Shown piece after piece: positions 8,394 through 15,812 of a DNA stretch of 27,554 nucleotides. The DNA lies in the NCBI GenBank assembly GCA_036961445.1, contig JBALVO010000046.1, positions 1-27,554 of the forward strand. The letters are read 5' to 3'. The notes under the pieces are model-generated. The model saw only the letters and a list, made by a program, of their open reading frames with translations. It had not been told where the DNA came from and made no database searches. Every line of letters begins with the position of its first letter. The stretch's first letter is position 1. The stretch is from JBALVO01 sp036961445. Its GTDB lineage: Bacteria > Pseudomonadota > Gammaproteobacteria > Pseudomonadales > Halieaceae. The translations under genes and the position numbers were made by a program.

Positions 8394-9398
8394 TTAGAGG
8401 GTCACGCAAATCTTACCGAAATGGCGCTGTGACTCCTGGTGGCGAAAAGCGTCTGCCAGTTGTTCCAATGGATAGCGGCTGTCGATCACCGGCTGCAGGT
8501 TATTGACCTCAACAGCGGTAATCATATCCCTCTGGTGGGCCTGGCTGCCGACGGTGATACCACTGATGCGGGCGTTCTTCTGGAACAGTTCGGCAGTGGG
8601 TACCGTCCCGGCGATTCCGGTGAGCACACCGATCATGCTGATACAGCCGCCGAAAGACACCGCACGCACGGATTGCGGCACTGTGCCGGAGCCTCCCACT
8701 TCTACTACCAGGTCAGCGCCTTGCCCGCCGGTTAACGCCAGCACCTCGTCGCCCCATGCGGGCACTGACTTGTAGTTGATCAGCTGGTCAGCGCCCAGGG
8801 CTTCCAGGCGTTGCAGCTTCTCGTCTGAGGAAGACGTGGCAATGACCCGGCAACCCAACATTTTCGCAAACTGCAGTGCGAACAGTGATACGCCGCCGCT
8901 GCCCTGCACTAATACCCAGTCGCCGGGGCGCAGGTGCGTTTCCACCATCAACGCTCGCCAGGCGGTCAGCCCGGCGCAGCTCAAGGTGGCAGCCTGTTCG
9001 AAATCGAGATTGGCCGGCATACGACTGAACGCGGCGCCGGGCATGGTCACCGTGCGTGCCGCAAAGCCGTCAACGTTGTCCCCGGGTACGCCCTGGAGTT
9101 TTTCAAAACCGGCGGATCCGTCCGCCCAGTGGGGGAAGAAGTGGCTGAGCACCCTATCGCCCACTGCAAAGTTCTGCACACCATCACCTATCGCGGTGAC
9201 AATGCCTGCGCCATCTGACATTGGAATGCGCCCGTCATCAGTGGGCAGCAACCCGACGACCACCGCGTAGTCATGGAAATTCAACGAGCTGGCTTTGACC
9301 TCGACCTGGATCTCTCCCGGTCCGGGCGCCCTGATATCGATGCTCGATAATTCCAGCTTGTCCAAGCCGCCTGGAGCTCGTAGTTTCATCGCTTCCAT
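8394..9398 (-). CDS. zinc-independent MDR oxidoreductase (quinone reductase/enoyl reductase type)
   Basis: This is a 334-residue medium-chain dehydrogenase/reductase with the GroES-like N-terminal domain (PGPGEIQVEVKASSLNFHD) and the Rossmann motif QGSGGVSLFALQFAK around residues 165-179. The cysteine and histidine ligands of the structural and catalytic zinc sites of classical alcohol dehydrogenases are not seen, which fits the quinone oxidoreductase or enoyl reductase branch. NADPH use and a small enone or quinone substrate are inferred from the family. It starts 51 nt after the SRPBCC-SDR fusion gene on the same strand, so the two are probably co-transcribed. A second ATG three codons in is an equally possible start. 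Confidence 0.87.
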   Translation of the reverse strand: MEAMKLRAPGGLDKLELSSIDIRAPGPGEIQVEVKASSLNFHDYAVVVGLLPTDDGRIPMSDGAGIVTAIGDGVQNFAVGDRVLSHFFPHWADGSAGFEKLQGVPGDNVDGFAARTVTMPGAAFSRMPANLDFEQAATLSCAGLTAWRALMVETHLRPGDWVLVQGSGGVSLFALQFAKMLGCRVIATSSSDEKLQRLEALGADQLINYKSVPAWGDEVLALTGGQGADLVVEVGGSGTVPQSVRAVSFGGCISMIGVLTGIAGTVPTAELFQKNARISGITVGSQAHQRDMITAVEVNNLQPVIDSRYPLEQLADAFRHQESQRHFGKICVTL

Positions 9399-9449
9399 GG
9401 TTCTCTCCCCGGTCTGCCTGACTCAGTGTCAGCCCGTTTTGTTGGTTTA

Positions 9450-10889
9450 TCAGGCGCTGCGTTTGCCGCGTTTTTTGGCTTTGGCGGGAGTGGTGCTCTC
9501 CATCAGCTCCTGCAGGGTCTGCAACAACTGACGCCGCTCTTCCCCGGTTTCTTTTGTGCGACGGAAAATATGGCTGGGGTGCTGCTCCCGGTCCAGCCAG
9601 AATTTGCCGGACACCTTGCCCGCTTCGGTTGAAGCGGCCAGCCAGACAGCGGTATCAGCGCCCTCTTCGGGGCTGCGTAAAAATCGCCTGGTAGCGCGGT
9701 AGAAACCCGGCAGCGCGTTTTCTACTCCGGGGGTGTCGGCCCAGCCGGGGTGCATGGCGTTGACGGCGATGCCATCCCCGGCCCAGTTTTCCGCCCACTC
9801 CTGGGTGAGGATCATCAGTCCGCGCTTGGCCCTGGCGTAAGCAACTGAACCAGAGTAGGTGCCACGCTGGCTTTGCAGATCATCCACGTGGATTTTCTGT
9901 GAGTACATGCCGCCGGACAGGACATTAACTACCCGGGGCGCTTCCGACTCTGCCAGCAGCGGCCGCAGGCGCTCGGTCAGTACGTACGGGCCCAGCAATA
10001 ACAGGGCGAAGCTCTTTTCCAGACCTTCCGGGGTCTGCTGGCGAGGATTGAACAGGGCACCGGCGTTGTTGATCAGCATATCGATAGGCTTTCCCGCTGC
10101 AACCAGCCGGTCTGCCAGTGCGTGGACATCTGCCATGATGCTCATGTCCGCGAGTTCTACCTGGATATGAGGGTTGCCGGTTTGCTCGCGCAACTCTTTG
10201 CACACTGTATCAGCTTTGCTGCGGTCGCGAGCCACCAGGGTGATGCGGGCACCGAACTCGGCCAACTCTTTCGCCGCTGCCAGGCCCACCCCCGAGGTGG
10301 CGCCGGTGACCAGGGCGTGACGGTTTTCCAGGTAGGCCGAAACGGGCTTCCAGCGTTTGCGGGAGGAGCGGTAACCCAGCTTGGTAAAACGCCAGATACC
10401 AGGCAGTACCAGCTTGTCGGCCAGCGCCAGTTTGCGCGAGGCAGCCGGCGGCTCGAACTTATCTTCCAGCGCTTTTTTCATTCCCTCCATAGTGACTTTA
10501 CCCACCCTGTGCATGGCGGCAGGGTAGACACGGTTGGCCGCAGCCAGTGCCTTGGGGAAATTGAAGTTGGCGATATAGCGCACGCTGGTGCCGGATGGGG
10601 TTGCAGCAAAGAAAATTTCTTCCCTGGCAGTGAATAGCGAAGAATCCACCGCCATCAACATGCGCTTGTCGGTTTCGAATTCCACTACCTTGTAGTGCAA
10701 TGAGAACCCTGCCTTCATATCAACGCGGTACTCACTGCCCACGGCGGGTACACCGTTGGTGAGCTTATGCCCACTGGCCACGCCCGCGTCCCACTCAGCG
10801 ATACGGGAAAACTCCGAGATGTAGGAAAAAACCTCATGCAGCGGTCGCTGTACCAAAATGCTTTCGTCCAGGGTGATGATATTGCTCAT
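9450..10889 (-). CDS. SRPBCC-SDR fusion protein
   Basis: The 479-residue product joins two folds. Residues 1 to about 150 resemble SRPBCC/START-like polyketide-cyclase proteins (VQRPLHEVFSYISEF, AEWDAGV, SVRYIANFNF), which bind hydrophobic ligands. Residues about 185-440 are a classical-type SDR: TGATSGVG (195-202), NNAG (274-277), S325 in VNVLSGG, and the catalytic Y351xxxK355 (YARAK), then HPGWADTPGV. The SDR half resembles the retinol dehydrogenase/DHRS group. The C-terminus is lysine-rich. A strong GGAGG lies just before the ATG. One unbroken frame spans both domains, so this is a real fusion. The fused lipid-binding-like module suggests a bulky hydrophobic substrate, but that is inference. 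Confidence 0.87.
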   Translation of the reverse strand: MSNIITLDESILVQRPLHEVFSYISEFSRIAEWDAGVASGHKLTNGVPAVGSEYRVDMKAGFSLHYKVVEFETDKRMLMAVDSSLFTAREEIFFAATPSGTSVRYIANFNFPKALAAANRVYPAAMHRVGKVTMEGMKKALEDKFEPPAASRKLALADKLVLPGIWRFTKLGYRSSRKRWKPVSAYLENRHALVTGATSGVGLAAAKELAEFGARITLVARDRSKADTVCKELREQTGNPHIQVELADMSIMADVHALADRLVAAGKPIDMLINNAGALFNPRQQTPEGLEKSFALLLLGPYVLTERLRPLLAESEAPRVVNVLSGGMYSQKIHVDDLQSQRGTYSGSVAYARAKRGLMILTQEWAENWAGDGIAVNAMHPGWADTPGVENALPGFYRATRRFLRSPEEGADTAVWLAASTEAGKVSGKFWLDREQHPSHIFRRTKETGEERRQLLQTLQELMESTTPAKAKKRGKRSA

Positions 10890-11162
10890 GTTAAACCTCC
10901 ACTATGTAATGCCAGATAATACGCAGGTTTGCCGCCTTTGGACCAGCGGCGCGCTGGAGATCGATAACCGGTGTTCCCCAGATCGGCGCACCGGACGGGG
11001 CGATCCTGTCCGTGCCGGCGGCATTGTTGCCCACCACCTGCGGTCATACCGCCAAATTTTCCGGCTGCCAGCCTGCGCAGTCAGGCAGAGCCCGAAACCC
11101 GGAATTAATCGCTTTGGCCCGCTTCTGCGTACAGCACTGGTCGATTCTTTAATAGTGATGAT
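10890..11162. other. divergent intergenic region
   Basis: This 273-nt stretch lies between the fusion gene and the DUF2452 gene, which point away from each other, so promoters for both are expected. Only the fusion gene's ribosome binding site is clear. The DUF2452 start has no good Shine-Dalgarno. No other structure stands out. Confidence 0.4.
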
Positions 11163-11759
11163 ATGAAAACCAACCCAAATCCCCAAGGCAAGGGCCTGGT
11201 GCCCGTGCTGGATGCCTGGCAGTCCCTGCAACCCGTTGCGGTAGCGCCAAAATCAGCCCCGCGTCTGCTGGGAGACTACCTGGTCTCCCTACTGGTCTTG
11301 TCGGCCGAGTTCAGTTTCAAGCCGGTACCGAGTAAACCCTATTACCTGTATTGGCGGAAAGGGGACTGGCTGTTGTCGCTGATTAGTCCTGCAGAGTGGG
11401 GTCTGCGGCGCCCCGGTGAATGCCTTGGCCAGTGCCAGCTGGAACTTGATATGACCTGGCGCTTGATCCCGCCGCAAGAGCCGGTTTTCAGTGCTGAGTT
11501 GCAGCGCGCGATCGAACATTTCACCGCCCTCTTTAGAGAGCAACTGGCCAGCGCTGACGCCCTGGAGGATACCCTGCCGTTCTACGTTCGCCAGTTGCCG
11601 TTTTACCGGCGATTATTGGCGACCGGATTGGCGGCATCCCTACAGCAATCGATACGGGCCTCCGATCAATTGGGCCACAGCGGCCGTGTCTGGCTGCAGA
11701 GAGTATCCGGTGAGCTGCCACAACTTCTGGCCACCTCCACTTTAAGTCCGCTACACTAA
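11163..11759 (+). CDS. DUF2452 (C1orf50 family) protein
   Basis: This 198-residue protein matches the DUF2452 family by NPQGKGLVP at residues 6-14, then SKPYYLYWRKGD (57-68), LSLISPAEWG (71-80) and LGQCQLELDMTW (88-99). These are the same blocks, in the same order, that I recall for human C1orf50 and bacterial relatives. No biochemical role is established. Residues beyond about 105 form an extra helical tail with no family I recognise. There is no signal peptide. The gene is 38 nt upstream of a BLUF photosensor gene on the same strand, so co-transcription is likely and a light-linked role is possible but unproven. Confidence 0.75.
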   Translation: MKTNPNPQGKGLVPVLDAWQSLQPVAVAPKSAPRLLGDYLVSLLVLSAEFSFKPVPSKPYYLYWRKGDWLLSLISPAEWGLRRPGECLGQCQLELDMTWRLIPPQEPVFSAELQRAIEHFTALFREQLASADALEDTLPFYVRQLPFYRRLLATGLAASLQQSIRASDQLGHSGRVWLQRVSGELPQLLATSTLSPLH

Positions 11760-11797
11760 AGGTGCCGCCATTGGTTACATAAGAATAGGAAAGCCGT

Positions 11798-12235
11798 ATG
11801 TATCGGATTATTTACAAGAGCCGCAGCGTCGCCCCGCTTGACTGGGATATTGTTAAAAGCATCACCGCCGCGAGCGAAAAGAATAACGAGAAATCCGGGG
11901 TGACGGGTATTTTGTTGGCCAGCCGAAGTCATTTCCTGCAAGTGCTGGAAGGTAATTTTGAGGATGTGAACTCAGTGTTTCGGCGTATTGTCCGCGACAC
12001 CAGGCATGAGGAACTGAGTATTATCGCGTTTACCGTTGTAGACGCCCGCCTGTTCGGTGGTTGGGGGATGCGGGGGATTGGCGCTTTCGATTTTAATCGG
12101 GACATTGAGCTCGAGCTGAAACGAAAGTATGGCGAGGAAGAGAACGGTATTCACTTCCCGTTGGAGGAATGGCAGGCTCTGGCTATGATAAACGACATCA
12201 AGATGACCAGTGACCTACCAGAATGGAAACGCTGA
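11798..12235 (+). CDS. BLUF domain blue-light sensor, short form
   Basis: BLUF proteins bind FAD and shift a hydrogen-bond network on blue light. All key positions are present with the spacing of AppA: Y6 (AppA Y21), N30 (N45), Q48 in FLQVLEG (Q63), W89 (W104) and M91 (M106). SGVTGILL and RIVRDTRHEELS are also typical. The domain fills residues 1 to about 95, leaving a roughly 50-residue helical tail and no effector domain. It is therefore a stand-alone short BLUF protein that must signal through a partner. AGGAAA precedes the ATG. The closest candidate partner by position is the co-directional DUF2452 protein upstream. Confidence 0.93.
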   Translation: MYRIIYKSRSVAPLDWDIVKSITAASEKNNEKSGVTGILLASRSHFLQVLEGNFEDVNSVFRRIVRDTRHEELSIIAFTVVDARLFGGWGMRGIGAFDFNRDIELELKRKYGEEENGIHFPLEEWQALAMINDIKMTSDLPEWKR

Positions 12236-12396
12236 ATTAGCGTTGAATAATCCACCACAAAAACATCAAACGTTCCTTCCACTGCATTACCGGCGTCGAC
12301 TACGTCAGGTTCGTCGAGCAACTCCGTGGTGATTGCCCCCGGGTTTTATAAAGACTGGAAAATTCTATCGTCCAAGCGCCGGGTTTACCTGTCGCC

Positions 12397-12669
12397 CTAA
12401 TCGAAGAAGCTGGCGACCTTCGACTTTATCTCCTCGGCCTTCTCTTCACCCGCCTCTGCCAGTTCTTGCAGATACGCTTGTCCTTCAGCCATTTTGTCCT
12501 TGATATCGTTAACCTCGGTCAAAAACTGCTGCTCAAGCTCGGCGCCAGCAACGTCCGCTTTCGCCTGCGCTTTCTTGGCCTTGGCTTTGGCCTGGGCTGC
12601 CTCAAGTTGCTCATCATAGGCAGCCAATTGTTTTTCAACTTTCTCTTTCAATAGATCAACCAAACCCAT
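12397..12669 (-). CDS. small charged helical (coiled-coil) protein
   Basis: The 90-residue product is almost entirely predicted helix, rich in Ala, Lys, Glu and Gln (AAQAKAKAKKAQAKADVAGAE), with few aromatic residues. It has no signal peptide. AAGGAG lies close upstream of the ATG, which supports it as a real gene. Its pattern recalls apolipoprotein-like or polymer-granule-associated small helical proteins, but no specific family can be named. It lies downstream of the channel-like gene on the same strand, 186 nt away. Confidence 0.65.
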   Translation of the reverse strand: MGLVDLLKEKVEKQLAAYDEQLEAAQAKAKAKKAQAKADVAGAELEQQFLTEVNDIKDKMAEGQAYLQELAEAGEEKAEEIKSKVASFFD

Positions 12670-12855
12670 CGCGAACTTCTCCTTTTATTGCGTTAAAAAC
12701 TGATTCTAATGCATTTAAGTGACAGCTATATTGCGCTGGCTCAAGCGAGATGAAGATATTTTCTATCTTTGTCCAACGAGGGTAGTCAAACTGAGCTGCT
12801 ATAGTTACGTGGATATCGTGAGCTGATGGCAGTACTGCACTGCAGCGTTTACTGT

Positions 12856-14106
12856 TTATACGTTTACCTGCACCCAATCAACAGGAATGTTTTCTTCGAT
12901 TAGCTGGGTAATACTGATACCCACGATGTCTTTTTCCTGCCCTACTTCAGCGGCAAACTCAGATTCCTTGGAGCTGCGGGAAAATATTTTGGCCTTGGGA
13001 TTTTTCTGTCTTAACCACAAAGCCGTACGCAGGTTTTCTTCTTCTCGTCCCGTGCCCAGGACGACTACCGTGTCGGGGCTATCCAGCTCTACTGCATTCC
13101 GCGCCTCAGCCCAGGTTTCGGGATGGGAAATATCACCTTCGATAAGAACCAGGCGGTAATTTCGTTCAAATGCCATTTGTTCATCGGCAACCAGAATACG
13201 ACGATGGGCATCTTTATCGATAATGACCACAGTGTCCATTTCATCCAGTGCCCGCTCCTGCAGTTCTTCCAGAATTGTCTGCCCAAAGCGACCAAAGCCT
13301 GCCAGAACAACAGTGTCCTTGGGTTTGGTTTCTTCGAATTGTTTCATTAAATGCGTGCGTACAAGACCTGAAGCTGCGAGATGATAGGTATTAAACGTTT
13401 GGCATTCTTGCGCTACCCGGGTGGACATCATGGCGCGCATAAACCGCAAACTGCCGCAGTGCACAATTACTTTATGACCAATGCCCGGCACTAGTCGAGT
13501 GATGATGCTGGCGGCTTCATAGCTGCGTAAGCTGTCTTCGCATAAAAGCAGCACCTTCGCTGCGCGTTTTAGCTTGAGTTGGCCGAGGAAAAACTTGTGC
13601 GTGATGTCGCCTATGACCACCCTGGCGCCAAAACTCTGTCGAATTTCATCTTCCGAGCTTTGCTCAATTTCACGACACACAACTACGATAGGCACACTGG
13701 CATTATGTTTGCGCAGTACTCGAAGATAGCTAAGGCTCAATTCGCCGGCTCCCACCACGACAACATGACCTCTAAGGCGCCTTAGTTCCCAGGTTTGCGG
13801 TGCAAACGCTCTAAGAAAAACGTCAATTAACGTGGTAGCGGCAAGAATGGGAGCGCCAAAATAAGCCATCCAGACAAAAGCCCTGGCGATATCTGAGCCC
13901 CCTGTCGGGGTGCCGAGATCTACGCCCCCGACGACAAACAGACTCAGACTATAATATGCCATGATCAGTATGTCGTGGCTGGTCATAGGTGGTTTTTCGG
14001 TAACAGAAACACCGAGCATAAAGCCTATCAAGGCGCTGAGGAAAAAGTATGCCGCAGCCGCGGCTCGCCAGTTAATTTGCGCAGGGGTGTTGATGATTGC
14101 CACCAA
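12856..14106 (-). CDS. ion-channel-like protein with two RCK/TrkA-N domains and atypical filter
   Basis: The 416-residue product has two membrane helices (about 16-34 and 76-98) around a re-entrant-like segment. Two Rossmann-type RCK domains follow, with GAGELS (119-124) and GFGRFG (270-275). This is the layout of RCK-gated potassium channels. However, the segment where TVGYGD should lie reads FVVGGVDLGT (57-66), so the canonical potassium filter is missing. The protein may be a channel with altered selectivity or a sensor derived from one. Start choice is uncertain: TTG 14106 or GTG 14103, both without a clear ribosome binding site. Dinucleotide or nucleotide binding by the RCK domains is expected. 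Confidence 0.82.
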   Translation of the reverse strand: MVAIINTPAQINWRAAAAAYFFLSALIGFMLGVSVTEKPPMTSHDILIMAYYSLSLFVVGGVDLGTPTGGSDIARAFVWMAYFGAPILAATTLIDVFLRAFAPQTWELRRLRGHVVVVGAGELSLSYLRVLRKHNASVPIVVVCREIEQSSEDEIRQSFGARVVIGDITHKFFLGQLKLKRAAKVLLLCEDSLRSYEAASIITRLVPGIGHKVIVHCGSLRFMRAMMSTRVAQECQTFNTYHLAASGLVRTHLMKQFEETKPKDTVVLAGFGRFGQTILEELQERALDEMDTVVIIDKDAHRRILVADEQMAFERNYRLVLIEGDISHPETWAEARNAVELDSPDTVVVLGTGREEENLRTALWLRQKNPKAKIFSRSSKESEFAAEVGQEKDIVGISITQLIEENIPVDWVQVNV

Positions 14107-14240
14107 TAAAAGGGGTTAATGAATGGCGGCTATTGTACAGTATTAAGGGTATCGAAAAATTAACCTGCCGCTACCGGATTTTGCTATTGCCCCATCCTGC
14201 CGACCTCTTTTTCGCGGGGACATGGGGGTAAAGATTCACC

Positions 14241-14249
14241 TGCTATACT
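14241..14249 (+). promoter_or_regulatory. extended -10 promoter candidate
   Basis: TGCTATACT is a TGn-extended -10 element with five of six -10 matches. It would start transcription near 14256, about 19 nt before the ATG at 14275. No good -35 hexamer lies 17 nt upstream, which extended -10 promoters tolerate. Confidence 0.45.
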
Positions 14250-14274
14250 GCGATTGCCGACAGAGGATAACATT

Positions 14275-15579
14275 ATGCTAAGAAGAGAATTCCTGGGTTC
14301 CGCGGGTATGGCAATTGGCGCTACTGCGCTATCGTCAGCCTCACTGCCTGCAGTTGCAAAAGAGGATACCCTGCAACCGATTGGGGCGTCAGATTGGCCG
14401 GCGCTGCGGGATATGTTTCCTCTGACCCGCGATTATATTCATCTGTCCACTTTTTTACTGACTTCACATCCTGCTCCGGTTTCCCGCGAGATAGAAAAAC
14501 ATCGCCGGGCCTTCGACGAGAATCCAGCGGACTATCTCCACGAACATTATCGGTCTATCGATATGCAGATAGCCCAGTCAGCCGCGAATTATATGGGTGG
14601 TGACTGGACGCAGATCGCGCTGACGGATAGCACCACAATGGGGTCCGCTATGGTCTATAGCGGGCTGCAGGTAAACCCCGGTGACGAGATGCTGCAAACT
14701 ACCCATGATCACTATTCCACTGACATGTCGCTGTCCCACAAGGCCGAACGAAGTGGCGCAGTGGTTAAGCGTGTAGCGCTTTACGACAATCCTGCTGAGG
14801 TCTCTGTGGCGCAATGCCAGCAGCGGCTCAAGCAGGGTATTACGAATAAAACTCGAGTGGTCGCGGTTACCTGGGTGCACTCCAGCACAGGCGTCAAATT
14901 ACCTATCAAGGCTTTGTCAGAGGTAGTAAATGCCGCTAATTCCGCACGAGATGAAGCCGACCAGATTGTCTTTTGTGTTGATGGAGTGCACGGATTTGGT
15001 ATTGAAGATCAGGACGTCAGCCAGTTGGGTTGCGACTTCTTCATTGCCGGCACCCACAAATGGATCTTTGGCCCCAGGGGTACTGGAGTCATCTGGGGCA
15101 ATGATAAGGCCTGGGGGCGGAGTGTGCCGGTAATTCCCAGTTTTAGCGCTTCCTTTGCGGTCTGGTTGGGACAAATGCCACTCAGCGAGGTGCCAAACGG
15201 CATGCATTTCACCCCCGGAGGATTTCACTCTTTTGAGCATCGCTGGGCGCTGCCAGCTGCCTTCGAGCTGCACCAGCAGCTGGGCAAAGCCAATGTACAA
15301 TCGCGTATTCATACTTTGAACACGCAAACAAAAGAGGGACTGGCTGCAATGTCTCATGTCGAACTGTACACCCCGATGACAGCAGCGCTTTCATCAGGTC
15401 TGGTGTGTTTTGACGTGGCCGGGATGAAGCCTGATGAAGTGGTAAAACGCATGCATGAAAAAGGCATCATCATGAGTAGTACACCTTATCGTCAGAGCTA
15501 TGCTCGCTTCGCGCCCAGCCTGCTCAATAATGAGGCGGAGATTGACCAGGCGCTGGCAGAAATTCGCGCCATGGCGTAA
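14275..15579 (+). CDS. Tat-exported class V aminotransferase-fold (isopenicillin N epimerase-like) protein
   Basis: The start is ATG 14275, preceded by AGAGGA. The 434-residue product begins with a twin-arginine signal (MLRREFLGSAG, then an alanine-rich stretch ending PAVA). The rest is a PLP-dependent class V aminotransferase-type domain. VDGVHGFG holds the aspartate (D236) that pairs with the pyridine nitrogen, and AGTHKWIFGPRG holds the Schiff-base lysine K262. Relatives include isopenicillin N epimerase-like and cysteine desulfurase-like enzymes. Tat export fits a PLP enzyme folded with cofactor in the cytoplasm before transport. The substrate is unknown. It stands alone, divergent from the channel-like gene. 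Confidence 0.87.
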   Translation: MLRREFLGSAGMAIGATALSSASLPAVAKEDTLQPIGASDWPALRDMFPLTRDYIHLSTFLLTSHPAPVSREIEKHRRAFDENPADYLHEHYRSIDMQIAQSAANYMGGDWTQIALTDSTTMGSAMVYSGLQVNPGDEMLQTTHDHYSTDMSLSHKAERSGAVVKRVALYDNPAEVSVAQCQQRLKQGITNKTRVVAVTWVHSSTGVKLPIKALSEVVNAANSARDEADQIVFCVDGVHGFGIEDQDVSQLGCDFFIAGTHKWIFGPRGTGVIWGNDKAWGRSVPVIPSFSASFAVWLGQMPLSEVPNGMHFTPGGFHSFEHRWALPAAFELHQQLGKANVQSRIHTLNTQTKEGLAAMSHVELYTPMTAALSSGLVCFDVAGMKPDEVVKRMHEKGIIMSSTPYRQSYARFAPSLLNNEAEIDQALAEIRAMA

Positions 15580-15812
15580 AACTCATATCAGATTCGGAGT
15601 TCGGTTTTAGATACTCCCTGGAATTCGTCAACTTACGGACCAGGCCCCTCGCGAGCATTCGACTGTGGAGAGATCCGTGGCCGGGAGTGGAGGATCATTA
15701 GCCAGGCACAAGCTCCAGGCTATACTGCAATCGCTTCTATGTCCGGGCTAATCGCCCCAAGCATGTGAGATAAAGACCCCGCGTATCGGCATCCATGAAC
15801 GCCGGCACGGTA
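15580..15812. other. gap between convergent genes
   Basis: This 233-nt gap lies between the ends of two converging transcription units, but I find no convincing T-tract terminator. It contains a 16-nt stretch (15719-15734) that matches the promoter region at 14242-14257 at 14 positions. Confidence 0.4.

Noticed and set aside
8776..10637. Plus-strand open frames of 164 and 171 codons
   Set aside because: Antisense to the MDR and SRPBCC-SDR genes with no domain of their own.
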